From DATLMR01 sp035634255 (lineage in GTDB: Bacteria; Acidobacteriota; Blastocatellia; UBA7656): 16,457 nucleotides of DNA. Positions 1 through 7,673 of the stretch are shown here, one piece after another. The notes beneath the pieces were generated by a model. That model searched no databases, was not told where the DNA came from, and saw only the letters and a list, made by a program, of their open reading frames with translations. Position 1 is the stretch's first letter; each line of letters begins with the position of its first letter. A program made the position numbers and the translations under genes. The stretch is from assembly GCA_035634255.1 (NCBI GenBank), contig DASQDI010000102.1, positions 1 to 16,457 of the forward strand, given 5' to 3'.

Positions 1-289
1 GGGCGGTCGCTTCCGCCAGGTGAGGGGGGTGGTCGGACAAGTCAACGAGCGGCAGGTCGAGATCGAAGGGCGGGCCGATGTGCTGGAAGGGCTGGCCGTC
101 GCGCTGGGGGAAGCAGGTCCGCAGCACCTCGTGCCTCGTGACGATCTCGCTCATGCTCCGCCGCAGCGCTGCTACATCCAGCTCGCCGCGCAGCCTCACC
201 GCTGTTGGCACGTTGTAAGCGCTGCTGCCTGGCTCAAGCTGGTCTATGAACCACAGCCTCTGCTGCGCGTATGACAATGGCAGCAGCCG
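1..289 (-). other. Start of a further C domain (LCL-type), cut by window edge
   Basis: Residues 1078-1173 of NRPS-3: LPLSYAQQRLWFIDQL, then IVTRHEVLRTCFPQ. The HHxxxDG motif would lie just outside. It shows that the assembly line continues with at least one more module and that no thioesterase follows here directly. Confidence 0.93.
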
Positions 290-3200
290 GTCACGGCTGA
301 CCGGCACTATCTCTGGCCCTGAGCCGAGACGCCGCCACGCCGCTTGCTCAAGTTCTTGAGCCAGTCCGGCCACGGTCGGAGATTCAAACAGAATGCGCAG
401 AGGCAGCTCGACCCTGAGCACGTCCCTTATCCTTGAAATCACCTGCGCGGCCAGCAGCGAGTGCCCTCCCGCCTCGAAGAAGTTTTCTTCTATCCCCACG
501 CGGCCTGATCCGAGGATTTGCTCCCAGATCCCACATAATATTTCTTCCACTTGCGACCGGGGCGCGTTGTAAGTCCTGCCGGAGTCTATTATTTGATCAG
601 GCGCAGGCAATGCCTTACGATCCAGCTTGCCGTTGGGCGTGAGCGGCAGCCGTTCCATTTCTACGAACGCGCTCGGGACCATATAATTAGGCAGGCGGTC
701 TGTCAGGTGACGCCGCAGGGCTAGCGCGAGGCTATCACTTCCGTTTTTGGCCCGCTTGCCGGCGTAGCCGACCTCCTTGCTGGGGACGAGGTAAGCGACG
801 AGGCTGCTGTTTCCTGATTCGTCCTCTCTCTTCATCACCACGGCCTGTTCCACGACCGGGTGCTGTTCGAGCGCCGCTTCAATCTCTCCAAGCTCAATTC
901 TGAAACCTCGGATTTTAACTTGATGGTCTCTTCTGCCGAGGTAGATCAAGTGGCCGTTGTCTGACCATCGTACCCAATCGCCCGTGCGATACATCCGGTC
1001 GCCGGGCTCTGCGCTGAACGGGTTTGGCAGGAACTTCTCGGCGGTTAAACCGGGCTGATTCAGATAGCCCCTAGCTACGCCTTTACCCGCGATGTAAAGC
1101 TCGCCCGCGCCGCCAATCGGCACGAGGTGCTTTTGTTCATCCAGGACGTACACTTGAGTATTTGTCAGCGGGACGCCTATGGGCACTTCGCGCATTCTGC
1201 TACCCTTGCGACAATTCCAGGTCGCCGAATGAATCGTCGTTTCGGACGGGCCATACATATTGCATAGCGGAAGGTCGAACTTGTTGAAGTAGAGGTTCAC
1301 GGTTTCGAGGCTGAGAGCCTCGCCGCCGCCGCTTATGTACCTGAGAGAGCCGCTCTGGTGAAACCGGCCTGTGTCGAGCATTGCCTTGAGCAGCGAAGGC
1401 ACCAGGTCTATATAAGTGGCTTCGTGATCTGCTATGAAGCGAATCAGATAATCAACGTCGCGATGACCCTCCGGGGCGGCAATGATAATTGCTGCGCCAG
1501 CCGCGAGCGGGAAGAAGATTTCCAGCATTGACGCGTCAAAACTGATAGAAGCCTTCTGTACAACTCTGTCTGAGTTGCCCAGAGGGAATTCTGATGTCAT
1601 CCAGAGCAACACGTTGCAGATCGCCTCGTGCGGCAATAAAACACCTTTAGCTTTTCCCGTCGAGCCGGAAGTGTAGATGATGTATGCCGCGTTCTCAGGG
1701 TCTATTCCTATGCTCGGATTGATCGCGTCCCGGCCCGCAATCAGGCCCCACTGGGTATCAAGGCACAACACGCTCGCCGAATGCGCGGGTAGGCTGTCTA
1801 CGAGTGACTGGCTCGTCAACAACACCCGGGCTTGCGAATCATCGAGCATGAAGCTGATGCGTTCCGCCGGATAGCCCGGATCGAGCGGCACACACACGCC
1901 CCCCGCCTTGAGCACACCCATCAGCGCCGCCATCATCTCTGTGCTGCGCTGCATATAAATGGCGACGCATACTTCAGGCCCGACTCCGACCGCGGCCAGG
2001 TGGTGAGCCAGTTGGTTTGCCCTGCGGTTCAGGTCTTCATAGCTCACCCGCTGGCCCTCGTAGATCAACGCCGTCGCATGTGCGTTCCTTATCGCCTGCC
2101 GCTCGAAGAGTTCGTGGATGCAATGACGGCCATAGTCGGCACTCGTCTGGTTCCATTCAAGGAGTAGACGATTGCGCTCGACCTCGCTCAGCGGCGACAG
2201 TTCCGACACCTTCCGGTCTTGCGCATTGACTATCGCCGCCAGTAACACCTGTAGGTTAGAGAGCATCCGGTCTATGCCTTCAGAGGTGAACAGCTCAGAG
2301 TCGTAGCCGATTTCGAGGGTCATCTCAGGGTTAGCGATCACCGTAAGCGCTAAAGGATAATTCAACTTCAACTCGCTCGCGTGGAACTGCACCTGTAGTG
2401 ACGAACCGTTGGCCCCCATGCCGTCGAAGGCTTTTACGGGATAGTTCTCGAAGATCAATAGGCTGTCAAAAAGTTGTACTCCGCGCGGCACGTCGCTCCA
2501 GCCCTGAATGTCAACCAGCGCGGCATACTGGTACTCTGTAACCTCTACCTGGCGCTGCTGAAGTGCGCCGAGCCAGTCTAATACACGGTCTTGCGGGTTG
2601 AATTGCACGCGCAAAGGCAGCGTGTTGATGAACATGCCGACCATGTTTTCTGAGCCCGGCAAGTCGGCCGGCCTGCCCGCCACCGTCATCCCGAATACCA
2701 CGTCAGCCTCGCCGCTGTACCGGCTTAGCAGCAGCGCCCAGGCTCCCTGGATTACCGTGTTGAGCGTCAGGTGATGCTGGCGCGCCCACAGACTTAGAGA
2801 GCCCCTAGCAGACGCAGGAAGCTTTATCGCTTTCTGAGCCCGCCTGTTACCGTTCATCGCATTATTTCGAGTGACCTGAACCGGAAGCGGTGTCGGTGCC
2901 GAGAAGCCCCGGAGCAAGGTCTTCCAAAATTCTTCAGCCCGCCCCCGATCCTGTTTTTGCAGCCAGAGTATGTAATCGTGGAACGGCTTGGGAGAGGAGA
3001 GATTTAGCTCCCTCCCTTGCTCGTTAGCGTTGTAATAGGCGACGACTTCGTTAAGCACCGCCGCGCTCGACCAGCCGTCCATCAAAAGGTGGTGACAACT
3101 CCATATGAAGAGGTAAGAGTCATCGTCCATCCGTAAGAGCGCGAGGCGCATTAACGGGGCCTTTGTGGTTTGCGAAACACGCCTGCGATCCGCTTCGAGG

Positions 3201-3520
3201 ACTGCGCGTAGTCTATCCTCCTGCTCGGCGGGTAAAAGGTGTCGCAGGTCTTGCTTATCGATTGGCAGGGCTACGTTCTTGAACACGACTTGCGACATCT
3301 TTCCGGCGGATGAGAAAGCGGTCCTCAGAATCGAATGCCGTGCTATGACTTTGCGCCAGGCATGCTCAAAGCTCTCGATGTTGAGCTTGCCTGTCAGGGT
3401 GTATCTATTCTGCTCAATGTGGTAGCCCGCCTGAGGCTCTCGCAAACTGTGAAACAGCATGCCGCTCTGCATCGGCGAAAGCGGATAGACTGCTTCCACG
3501 TTCCCTTTATCAACCGCCAT
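1..3520 (-). CDS. NRPS-3: C(DCL-like)-A-PCP-C(partial), 3' end outside the window
   Basis: I translated this frame by hand: 1173 codons open with no stop from the ATG at 3520 to the window edge. In order: C domain (8-450, HHLLMDG at 143-149); A domain (about 466-972); PCP (989-1056, Ser1021 in GGHSL); first part of another C domain (from 1078, opening LPLSYAQQRLWFIDQL). It should extend the peptide handed over by NRPS-2 by one residue and pass it to a further module outside the window. The first C domain opens VYPLSPMQSGMLFHSL, typical of domains that accept a D-configured donor, which fits the epimerase ending NRPS-2. An in-frame stop lies 11 codons upstream of the ATG with no other start between them, and the ATG places the C1 motif at the normal distance, so the start is secure despite a weak ribosome site. 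No frameshift or missing motif was seen. Confidence 0.95.
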   Translation of the reverse strand, partial: MAVDKGNVEAVYPLSPMQSGMLFHSLREPQAGYHIEQNRYTLTGKLNIESFEHAWRKVIARHSILRTAFSSAGKMSQVVFKNVALPIDKQDLRHLLPAEQEDRLRAVLEADRRRVSQTTKAPLMRLALLRMDDDSYLFIWSCHHLLMDGWSSAAVLNEVVAYYNANEQGRELNLSSPKPFHDYILWLQKQDRGRAEEFWKTLLRGFSAPTPLPVQVTRNNAMNGNRRAQKAIKLPASARGSLSLWARQHHLTLNTVIQGAWALLLSRYSGEADVVFGMTVAGRPADLPGSENMVGMFINTLPLRVQFNPQDRVLDWLGALQQRQVEVTEYQYAALVDIQGWSDVPRGVQLFDSLLIFENYPVKAFDGMGANGSSLQVQFHASELKLNYPLALTVIANPEMTLEIGYDSELFTSEGIDRMLSNLQVLLAAIVNAQDRKVSELSPLSEVERNRLLLEWNQTSADYGRHCIHELFERQAIRNAHATALIYEGQRVSYEDLNRRANQLAHHLAAVGVGPEVCVAIYMQRSTEMMAALMGVLKAGGVCVPLDPGYPAERISFMLDDSQARVLLTSQSLVDSLPAHSASVLCLDTQWGLIAGRDAINPSIGIDPENAAYIIYTSGSTGKAKGVLLPHEAICNVLLWMTSEFPLGNSDRVVQKASISFDASMLEIFFPLAAGAAIIIAAPEGHRDVDYLIRFIADHEATYIDLVPSLLKAMLDTGRFHQSGSLRYISGGGEALSLETVNLYFNKFDLPLCNMYGPSETTIHSATWNCRKGSRMREVPIGVPLTNTQVYVLDEQKHLVPIGGAGELYIAGKGVARGYLNQPGLTAEKFLPNPFSAEPGDRMYRTGDWVRWSDNGHLIYLGRRDHQVKIRGFRIELGEIEAALEQHPVVEQAVVMKREDESGNSSLVAYLVPSKEVGYAGKRAKNGSDSLALALRRHLTDRLPNYMVPSAFVEMERLPLTPNGKLDRKALPAPDQIIDSGRTYNAPRSQVEEILCGIWEQILGSGRVGIEENFFEAGGHSLLAAQVISRIRDVLRVELPLRILFESPTVAGLAQELEQAAWRRLGSGPEIVPVSRDRLLPLSYAQQRLWFIDQLEPGSSAYNVPTAVRLRGELDVAALRRSMSEIVTRHEVLRTCFPQRDGQPFQHIGPPFDLDLPLVDLSDHPPHLAEATA
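353..556 (-). other. PCP4 carrier domain (GGHSL)
   Basis: Residues 989-1056 of NRPS-3, phosphopantetheine Ser1021 in NFFEAGGHSLLAAQ. GGHSL is the form usual for carriers passing an L-residue to an LCL-type C domain, which is what follows. Confidence 0.93.
605..2125 (-). other. A4 adenylation domain, code DALDSGMIH, substrate unassigned
   Basis: Residues about 466-972 of NRPS-3. Motifs: YTSGSTGKAKG (616-626), NMYGPSETT (754-762), YRTGD (844-848), KIRGFRIELGEIE (869-881) and Lys965 in NGKLDRK. Pocket residues: D662, A663, L666, D705, S730, G732, M755, I763 and H764. I recognise no known code. Ser at the position usually Ile or Leu and Asp at the fourth position suggest a polar or basic side chain, or a non-proteinogenic substrate, but this is a guess. 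All catalytic motifs are present, so it should be active. Confidence 0.85.
1656..1696 (-). repeat. 41-bp near-identical repeat, copy in A4
   Basis: Covers the coding sequence just 5' to and within the AMP-binding core YTSGSTG region of A4. It matches 15358-15398 in A1 at 39 of 41 positions by eye. The matching stretches in A2 and A3 are clearly less similar. Homologous coding sequence, possibly kept alike by recombination. Confidence 0.8.
2171..3499 (-). other. C domain of NRPS-3, DCL-like
   Basis: Residues 8-450. YPLSPMQSGMLFHSL opening, HHLLMDGWS (143-151), VAGRPADLPGSENMVGMFINTLPLR (in the region 280-304) and the linker LSPLSEVERNRLLLEWN-like segment into the A domain. The opening resembles DCL domains such as the first C of TycB, which condense a D-aminoacyl donor with an L-acceptor. 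It lies directly downstream of an E-terminated protein, as expected for that type. Confidence 0.85.
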
Positions 3521-3639
3521 TATTGCACCGATATTCTCTAGAAGGCTTTAAGCCAATGTTGGGCGTGAGGTCGGCCGAGCCCTGAAGACATGAAGCGGAG
3601 GCGGCTCGGTCTAAAGTCCCGCGGACGCCGGGCGACAGC
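3521..3639. other. 119-base gap with two small inverted repeats
   Basis: The longest non-coding stretch. It holds CCGAGCC at 3575-3581 paired with GGCTCGG at 3603-3609 (7 bp, 21-base loop), and a tight palindrome GGCTTTAAGCC at 3544-3554, 24 bases upstream of the NRPS-3 start. No T-run follows the hairpin on the minus strand, so it is not a typical intrinsic terminator. No convincing promoter or strong Shine-Dalgarno is seen; only GAGA about 16 bases before the ATG. Read-through from NRPS-2 is the simplest view. Confidence 0.5.
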
Positions 3640-6600
3640 CTACGCGCCTTCAACGTCCACTTCCTCCAGAATGGAGTCGAGCTCCTCCGGCCCGAGCTCC
3701 CCATCAAGAAGACCGTTCGTGTTCAAACTGACTGCGAGTGGAGATTCGTCAAGATCCATCAATTCTCGAACGGAACTCAGAAGATGTTTCGCAAGTCGTT
3801 CGACTGTCTCCGGCGAGTGGAGGTTGCGGCTGTAAGACCATCTTACCCGCAGCCGCCCCCCTGAAATATGGCTGTTGATTTCGAACAGGTAGGGCCGGCG
3901 CTCAAGCGGGTTGATCGTAGGCCCGGCCGATTCCAAACTCGCCTCAAACAGAGCGTTGTGTGAGAACAGATTATCGAACTGCCCGAGGTAGTTGAAAACA
4001 ACTTCGGCGCGAGTATTCATCTCCACCTGCTCATTCACGGACCGCTCGTCCCGCAAATAGCGCAGCAGCCCGTAGCCGATGCCTCGATTGGGAACCTGGC
4101 GCAGACTTTCCGTCACCGCTCTCAAATGGTCGGAAGCTTCCGGCCCGCGCACTCCCAGCAAAGCAGGATGAAGATTCGTGAACCAGCCGACCGTCCGCCC
4201 GATTCCCACTCCGTCAAAAAGCTCTTCTCTCCCGTGACCTTCCACGTCAACGAGCAGGCTCGGTTGCCCGCTCCAACTGGTGAGCGCGCGCGACACTGCC
4301 GCGAGAAGAATCTCATCCACGTTCGCCTGACGCCCTCTGACTCGATGACGAAGCAATCTTTCAGTCTCTTCGCCGGTCAGTTCAGCGACAGCGACAGCTT
4401 CGGATGCGTAGTCATTTGCCCCCGCCATGCGGTCAACGGGGAGAAGCCCAACGTCCTTGGATTGAATGCCCGCCCAGTGGTTGCGCTCGGCCTGTAATGA
4501 CGGAGACCGGGCGAAGGCTTGAAGATGCTCGGACCATTGCCGGAAGGACGCGCTCTTCCGAGGGAGCGCGGGCGGAAGTCCGCCCTCCATTTGTTCATAA
4601 ATCGTTTGAAGATCGTCGAGCAGGATGCGCCAGGAAACGCCATCCACCGCGAGATGATGAATAACAATTAACAGCCGGTTCGGCTCGCTCTCCCCCAGGT
4701 CAAATAACACGGCGCGCATCAGCGGCCCTACCTGTAGATCAAGGCTTGCTTGACCCTCAGCGGCAGCCCCTTCCAGCGCGGCCAGTTTATCCGCCCGCGG
4801 GCCGTATGACCTGCCCAGATCGACGAAAGAGAAGACACGGTTGGGCTCAACGTCGGAGTTGGTTTGATACCATTTTCCGCCCAGCAACGAGAAACGCAGT
4901 CGAAGCGCATCGTGGTGAAGCAGCAGCGCATCGAAGGATTGCTCAAGCAGTGAGGGGCTCAAGCGCCGCTTCGCTAGCAGAAGGACGGATTGATTGAAAT
5001 GATGCGGCGTGATCAGGTTTCGCTCAAAGAACCAATGCTGGATCGGGGTGAGCGGCACCGGCCCGCTCACGATTCCCTGCTCAGCCTTTGACGGCTCCTG
5101 ACCGGGGGCCGCTGAAGCCAGCTCCGCTATCGTCTGGTGCTTGAAAACGTCTTTGGTGCTAAACCGCAGCCCGGCCTGATTGGCCCGCGCAGTAACCTGT
5201 ACGCTGAGGATGGAATCGCCGCCCAGCTCAAAGAAGTTATCGTGTACGCTTACCCTATCAAGCCCTAACACCTGCGCCCAGATTTCCGCGAGCACTTTTT
5301 CAGCCGACGTGATCGGGGCGACATAGCTCCGATTCGAAGCGTTGCCTTCCGGGCTGGGGAGCGAACGGCGGTCGATTTTTCCGTTAGAATTGACGGGCAG
5401 GCGTTCGAGTGGCATGAAGGTCGATGGGACCATGAAGTTTGGCGCCCTCTCTTGCAGCCAGGCCCGCAACGCCTCGACAGTCGCAGCCGGCTCTCGCATC
5501 ACAATATAAGCAACCAGCCGCTTATTGGCATTCCCATTTTCAAAGACATTCACTGCGCACTGATCCACTGCCGGATGCGCAAGCAACATCGCTTCAATCT
5601 CTCCCAACTCGATTCTGTAGCCCCGAATTTTGACCTGCCTGTCATCACGGCCTAGATATTCCAGCGACCCGTCAGGGAGCCATCGGGCCAAATCTCCGGT
5701 GTAGTACATTCGGCTTCCGTCAACGCCGCTGAACGGATCCGGGATGAATCTTTCGGCCGTCAGGTCCGGCCGGCGCAGATACCCTCTGGCGAGGCACGAC
5801 CCTCCGATGTACAGGTCGCCCGGCAAGCCGATGGGGCACAGTTGTCCTTCGTGATCAACCACGTAGACGGAGGAGTTGGATAGGGGGCGCCCGATGGGGA
5901 CCCAGTTGAGTCTGCCCGCGGTTTCGCTGGCGCACTCGTACCCCGTTGCCGTGATCGTAGCCTCTGTCGGCCCATAAGCGTTGAACAGTCGCGATTGCGA
6001 AGACCCTCGCCGCAGCCACTCGGCGGGGGCTTCAGTTGGCATCGGTTCGCCGCCGACGATAGTAAGCCTCACCGAGGGCGGCAATCCTTGATCGCTCTCC
6101 GAAAGGTATTTCACAAGTTGCAACCAATACCCGGCCACGAAATGCAAAATCGTAACTTGCTCGCGCGCAGCGAGCGACAGCAACGCCCCCGGAGGCAATG
6201 CGGATGGGTCTTGGTGAGCAAGTACGATTCTTCCTCCCCGGATGAGGATGGGGAAGAGTTCTTCCCCGAATGCATCAAATGCCGGCGAGACGAATTGAAG
6301 CATGCGGTCCGAGTCGCCGATCCCATACAAGCGGCACATGGTGACCGCGCGGGCGGCAATTGCCCGGTGCGTCACGCCAACCGCTTTCGGCGAACCCGTG
6401 GACCCCGAAGTGTAAATGCAGTAAGCGAGATTCTGAAGCTCGACAGTAACGCCCGGATCGGAGGCGGGCTGTTTTTCTATGAGATGAAGGTCTTCGTCCA
6501 TCTCGATGATCCTGGTTGTTGCGGGAACGGGAGCGCCCAGTAGATTCTTCCGGGTGATCAGCACGGCGGGCTTGGAGTCTTCGAGCAGAGTCACAAGCCG

Positions 6601-7644
6601 CGCGGCCGGGTTGCCGGGGTCCAGAGGAATGTAGGCGCCGCCCGCTTTGAGGATGCCGAGCAGACTGACTATCAATTCCGCGCTTCGTTCAAGGCAGACT
6701 GCCACTAGAGACTCAGAACGCACTCCGAGCGATCTCAAGTGATGAGCCATCTGATTTGCACGCTCGTCGAGCTCTCGATAAGAGAGTGATTGCCCCTGAC
6801 AAATCAACGCAGCCGCTTCCGGGTTCTCCAACACCTGTGATGAAAACAAGGCGTGGACCGCCTTGTCAGCCCTCTGCACGTCAGCCGGGCCGCTGAACTC
6901 AATCAGCCGTGCTCGCTCGCGCCGTGACAGGATCGGCAGGTCCGCGACCTTCGCCCCCGTGTTTTCCAGCGCCGCCTGCAAGAGCGTAACCAGATGCCCG
7001 GCGAATTGCTCGACGAAGGCGCTATCGGCGGTGCGCGCGTTCAACTTGATCTCTCCGCCAATCTCGTTAGCGCCCCTGAAGAGTTTCAGCAATATGTCGC
7101 ACGAGGGCTGGTCCAATGTTTGATGAATCTCATCGAAAGCTATGACAAATCTGGTCAGCGGGGATTCAAATAAAGAGTCCGGTCTTTTCAGCTCCCGCAG
7201 TAAAAGCTCAACGGAGTAGTCTTGATGCTGGTACGCTTCGAGTAAGTTTTCTCGCACACCGCCGAGGCATTCGCGGACCGTCATCCCCCCGTCGATTCTG
7301 TCAATTATCGGCAACAGGGGTTGCTTGTTTCCCGAACCCATGCCTGACCGGCAAGGGCTCCCCACGCTGATCAGATTTGCCCCGGTGTACTTTTGAAAAC
7401 ACATCTTGACCGCCGAGACAACTACGACGTAAAGAAGAAACGGAGAACCTTCGGTCAACGCATTGATCCTGCTACAGACTGCCGGAGGCAGGACTAAATC
7501 AATTGACTGCCACTGATCTTCGGCGTCGGCCGAGCGCGACGGGGGCATCGGGAAGCCTGTGACTTCATCATCAGGGGATAGCTTCCTGAGCCAATACCGC
7601 CGGGCTTCGTCCAGTTTTCGATTGTAGATCTGACGCGATGTCAT
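3640..7644 (-). CDS. NRPS-2: C-lobe-A-PCP-E
   Basis: 1334 residues. In order: the C-terminal lobe only of a C domain (1-240); A domain (about 262-762); PCP (781-846, Ser811 in GGDSI, the form usual ahead of epimerases); epimerisation domain (860-1300); acidic C-terminal tail (1303-1334). It should load one amino acid, receive the peptide from NRPS-1, and invert the new residue to the D form before transfer to NRPS-3. The catalytic HHxxxDG lobe of a C domain is absent, and the upstream DNA is the oxygenase gene, so it is not hidden behind a frameshift. Bond formation most likely uses the C domain at the end of NRPS-1. The tail (GLLDGELGPEELDSILEEV) resembles a communication-mediating donor helix. 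The start is fixed by a good Shine-Dalgarno site. The stop is followed by 119 bases before NRPS-3. Confidence 0.96.
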   Translation of the reverse strand: MTSRQIYNRKLDEARRYWLRKLSPDDEVTGFPMPPSRSADAEDQWQSIDLVLPPAVCSRINALTEGSPFLLYVVVVSAVKMCFQKYTGANLISVGSPCRSGMGSGNKQPLLPIIDRIDGGMTVRECLGGVRENLLEAYQHQDYSVELLLRELKRPDSLFESPLTRFVIAFDEIHQTLDQPSCDILLKLFRGANEIGGEIKLNARTADSAFVEQFAGHLVTLLQAALENTGAKVADLPILSRRERARLIEFSGPADVQRADKAVHALFSSQVLENPEAAALICQGQSLSYRELDERANQMAHHLRSLGVRSESLVAVCLERSAELIVSLLGILKAGGAYIPLDPGNPAARLVTLLEDSKPAVLITRKNLLGAPVPATTRIIEMDEDLHLIEKQPASDPGVTVELQNLAYCIYTSGSTGSPKAVGVTHRAIAARAVTMCRLYGIGDSDRMLQFVSPAFDAFGEELFPILIRGGRIVLAHQDPSALPPGALLSLAAREQVTILHFVAGYWLQLVKYLSESDQGLPPSVRLTIVGGEPMPTEAPAEWLRRGSSQSRLFNAYGPTEATITATGYECASETAGRLNWVPIGRPLSNSSVYVVDHEGQLCPIGLPGDLYIGGSCLARGYLRRPDLTAERFIPDPFSGVDGSRMYYTGDLARWLPDGSLEYLGRDDRQVKIRGYRIELGEIEAMLLAHPAVDQCAVNVFENGNANKRLVAYIVMREPAATVEALRAWLQERAPNFMVPSTFMPLERLPVNSNGKIDRRSLPSPEGNASNRSYVAPITSAEKVLAEIWAQVLGLDRVSVHDNFFELGGDSILSVQVTARANQAGLRFSTKDVFKHQTIAELASAAPGQEPSKAEQGIVSGPVPLTPIQHWFFERNLITPHHFNQSVLLLAKRRLSPSLLEQSFDALLLHHDALRLRFSLLGGKWYQTNSDVEPNRVFSFVDLGRSYGPRADKLAALEGAAAEGQASLDLQVGPLMRAVLFDLGESEPNRLLIVIHHLAVDGVSWRILLDDLQTIYEQMEGGLPPALPRKSASFRQWSEHLQAFARSPSLQAERNHWAGIQSKDVGLLPVDRMAGANDYASEAVAVAELTGEETERLLRHRVRGRQANVDEILLAAVSRALTSWSGQPSLLVDVEGHGREELFDGVGIGRTVGWFTNLHPALLGVRGPEASDHLRAVTESLRQVPNRGIGYGLLRYLRDERSVNEQVEMNTRAEVVFNYLGQFDNLFSHNALFEASLESAGPTINPLERRPYLFEINSHISGGRLRVRWSYSRNLHSPETVERLAKHLLSSVRELMDLDESPLAVSLNTNGLLDGELGPEELDSILEEVDVEGA
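3643..3723 (-). other. COM-like donor docking tail of NRPS-2
   Basis: The last 27 residues of NRPS-2 (1308-1334), ending GPEELDSILEEVDVEGA. They form a Gly/Asn-rich linker and then a short acidic amphipathic stretch, as in donor communication-mediating helices at the ends of epimerase-terminated synthetases such as TycA. The likely partner is the N terminus of NRPS-3 (MAVDKGNVEAVYPLSPMQ), which resembles the matching acceptor region. Confidence 0.6.
3745..5067 (-). other. Epimerisation (E) domain
   Basis: Residues about 860-1300 of NRPS-2. The full E-domain motif set is present: PLTPIQHWFFE at the start, HHLAVDGVSWRIL (996-1008), VEGHGRE (1134-1140), RTVGWFTNLHP (1150-1160), PNRGIGYGLLRY (1185-1196) and VVFNYLGQFD (1215-1224). 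Both catalytic elements (second His of HHxxxDG and Glu of EGHGRE) are present, so it should be active. It makes the PCP3-bound residue a D/L mixture from which the next C domain would select D. Confidence 0.96.
5107..5304 (-). other. PCP3 carrier domain (GGDSI)
   Basis: Residues 781-846 of NRPS-2, phosphopantetheine Ser811 in NFFELGGDSILSVQ. It directly precedes the epimerase, as GGDSI-type carriers commonly do. It is a plausible partner for the CmlA-like hydroxylase encoded immediately upstream, though nothing in the PCP itself proves this. Confidence 0.92.
5359..6861 (-). other. A3 adenylation domain, code DAEHIGAIT, substrate unassigned
   Basis: Residues about 262-762 of NRPS-2. Motifs: YTSGSTGSPK (411-420, followed by Ala where Gly is usual), NAYGPTE (555-561), YTGD (648-651), KIRGYRIELGEIE (672-684) and Lys756. 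Pocket residues: D457, A458, E461, H501, I529, G531, A556, I564 and T565. The strand carrying the first pocket residues reads FDAFGEELF instead of the common FDxSVWE, placing Glu where Trp is frequent. Lys codes that I remember also begin DAE and keep IG in the middle, so a basic residue is possible but weakly supported. D235 and Lys517 equivalents are kept, so an alpha-amino acid is expected. Confidence 0.85.
6925..7644 (-). other. N-terminal C-lobe without catalytic lobe
   Basis: Residues 1-240 of NRPS-2. It begins about ten residues before RRYWLRKL, which matches the YWRQRL element at the lobe boundary of C3, and continues through GSPCRSG, AYQHQDYSVELLLREL and the linker into the A domain. 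Motifs C1-C3, including HHxxxDG, are missing. The cut falls exactly at the lobe boundary, which argues for a retained structural or docking part rather than random decay. It cannot form peptide bonds alone. Confidence 0.88.
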
Positions 7645-7649
7645 TGCCG

Positions 7650-7662
7650 TCCCTTCTCCTTT
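7650..7662 (-). promoter_or_regulatory. Ribosome binding site of NRPS-2
   Basis: On the minus strand AAAGGAG ends 11 bases before the ATG at 7644, and AAGGGA ends 5 bases before it. This purine-rich block is the strongest Shine-Dalgarno signal in the window. It supports the ATG at 7644 as the real start, which matters because that start gives a protein whose C domain lacks its N-lobe. Confidence 0.75.
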
Positions 7663-7673
7663 GAAGGAGTTAG

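Noticed and set aside
3575..3609. Intrinsic terminator between NRPS-2 and NRPS-3
   Set aside because: The stem is only 7 bp with a 21-base loop, and no T-run follows on the transcribed strand.
3745..5067. Second C domain in NRPS-2
   Set aside because: HHxxxDG is shared with C domains, but EGHGRE, RTVGWFTNLHP and the NYLGQFD motif identify an epimerase.
5995..6543. 182-codon open frame on the plus strand
   Set aside because: Antisense to the A domain of NRPS-2 and low-complexity in composition; a shadow of the real gene.
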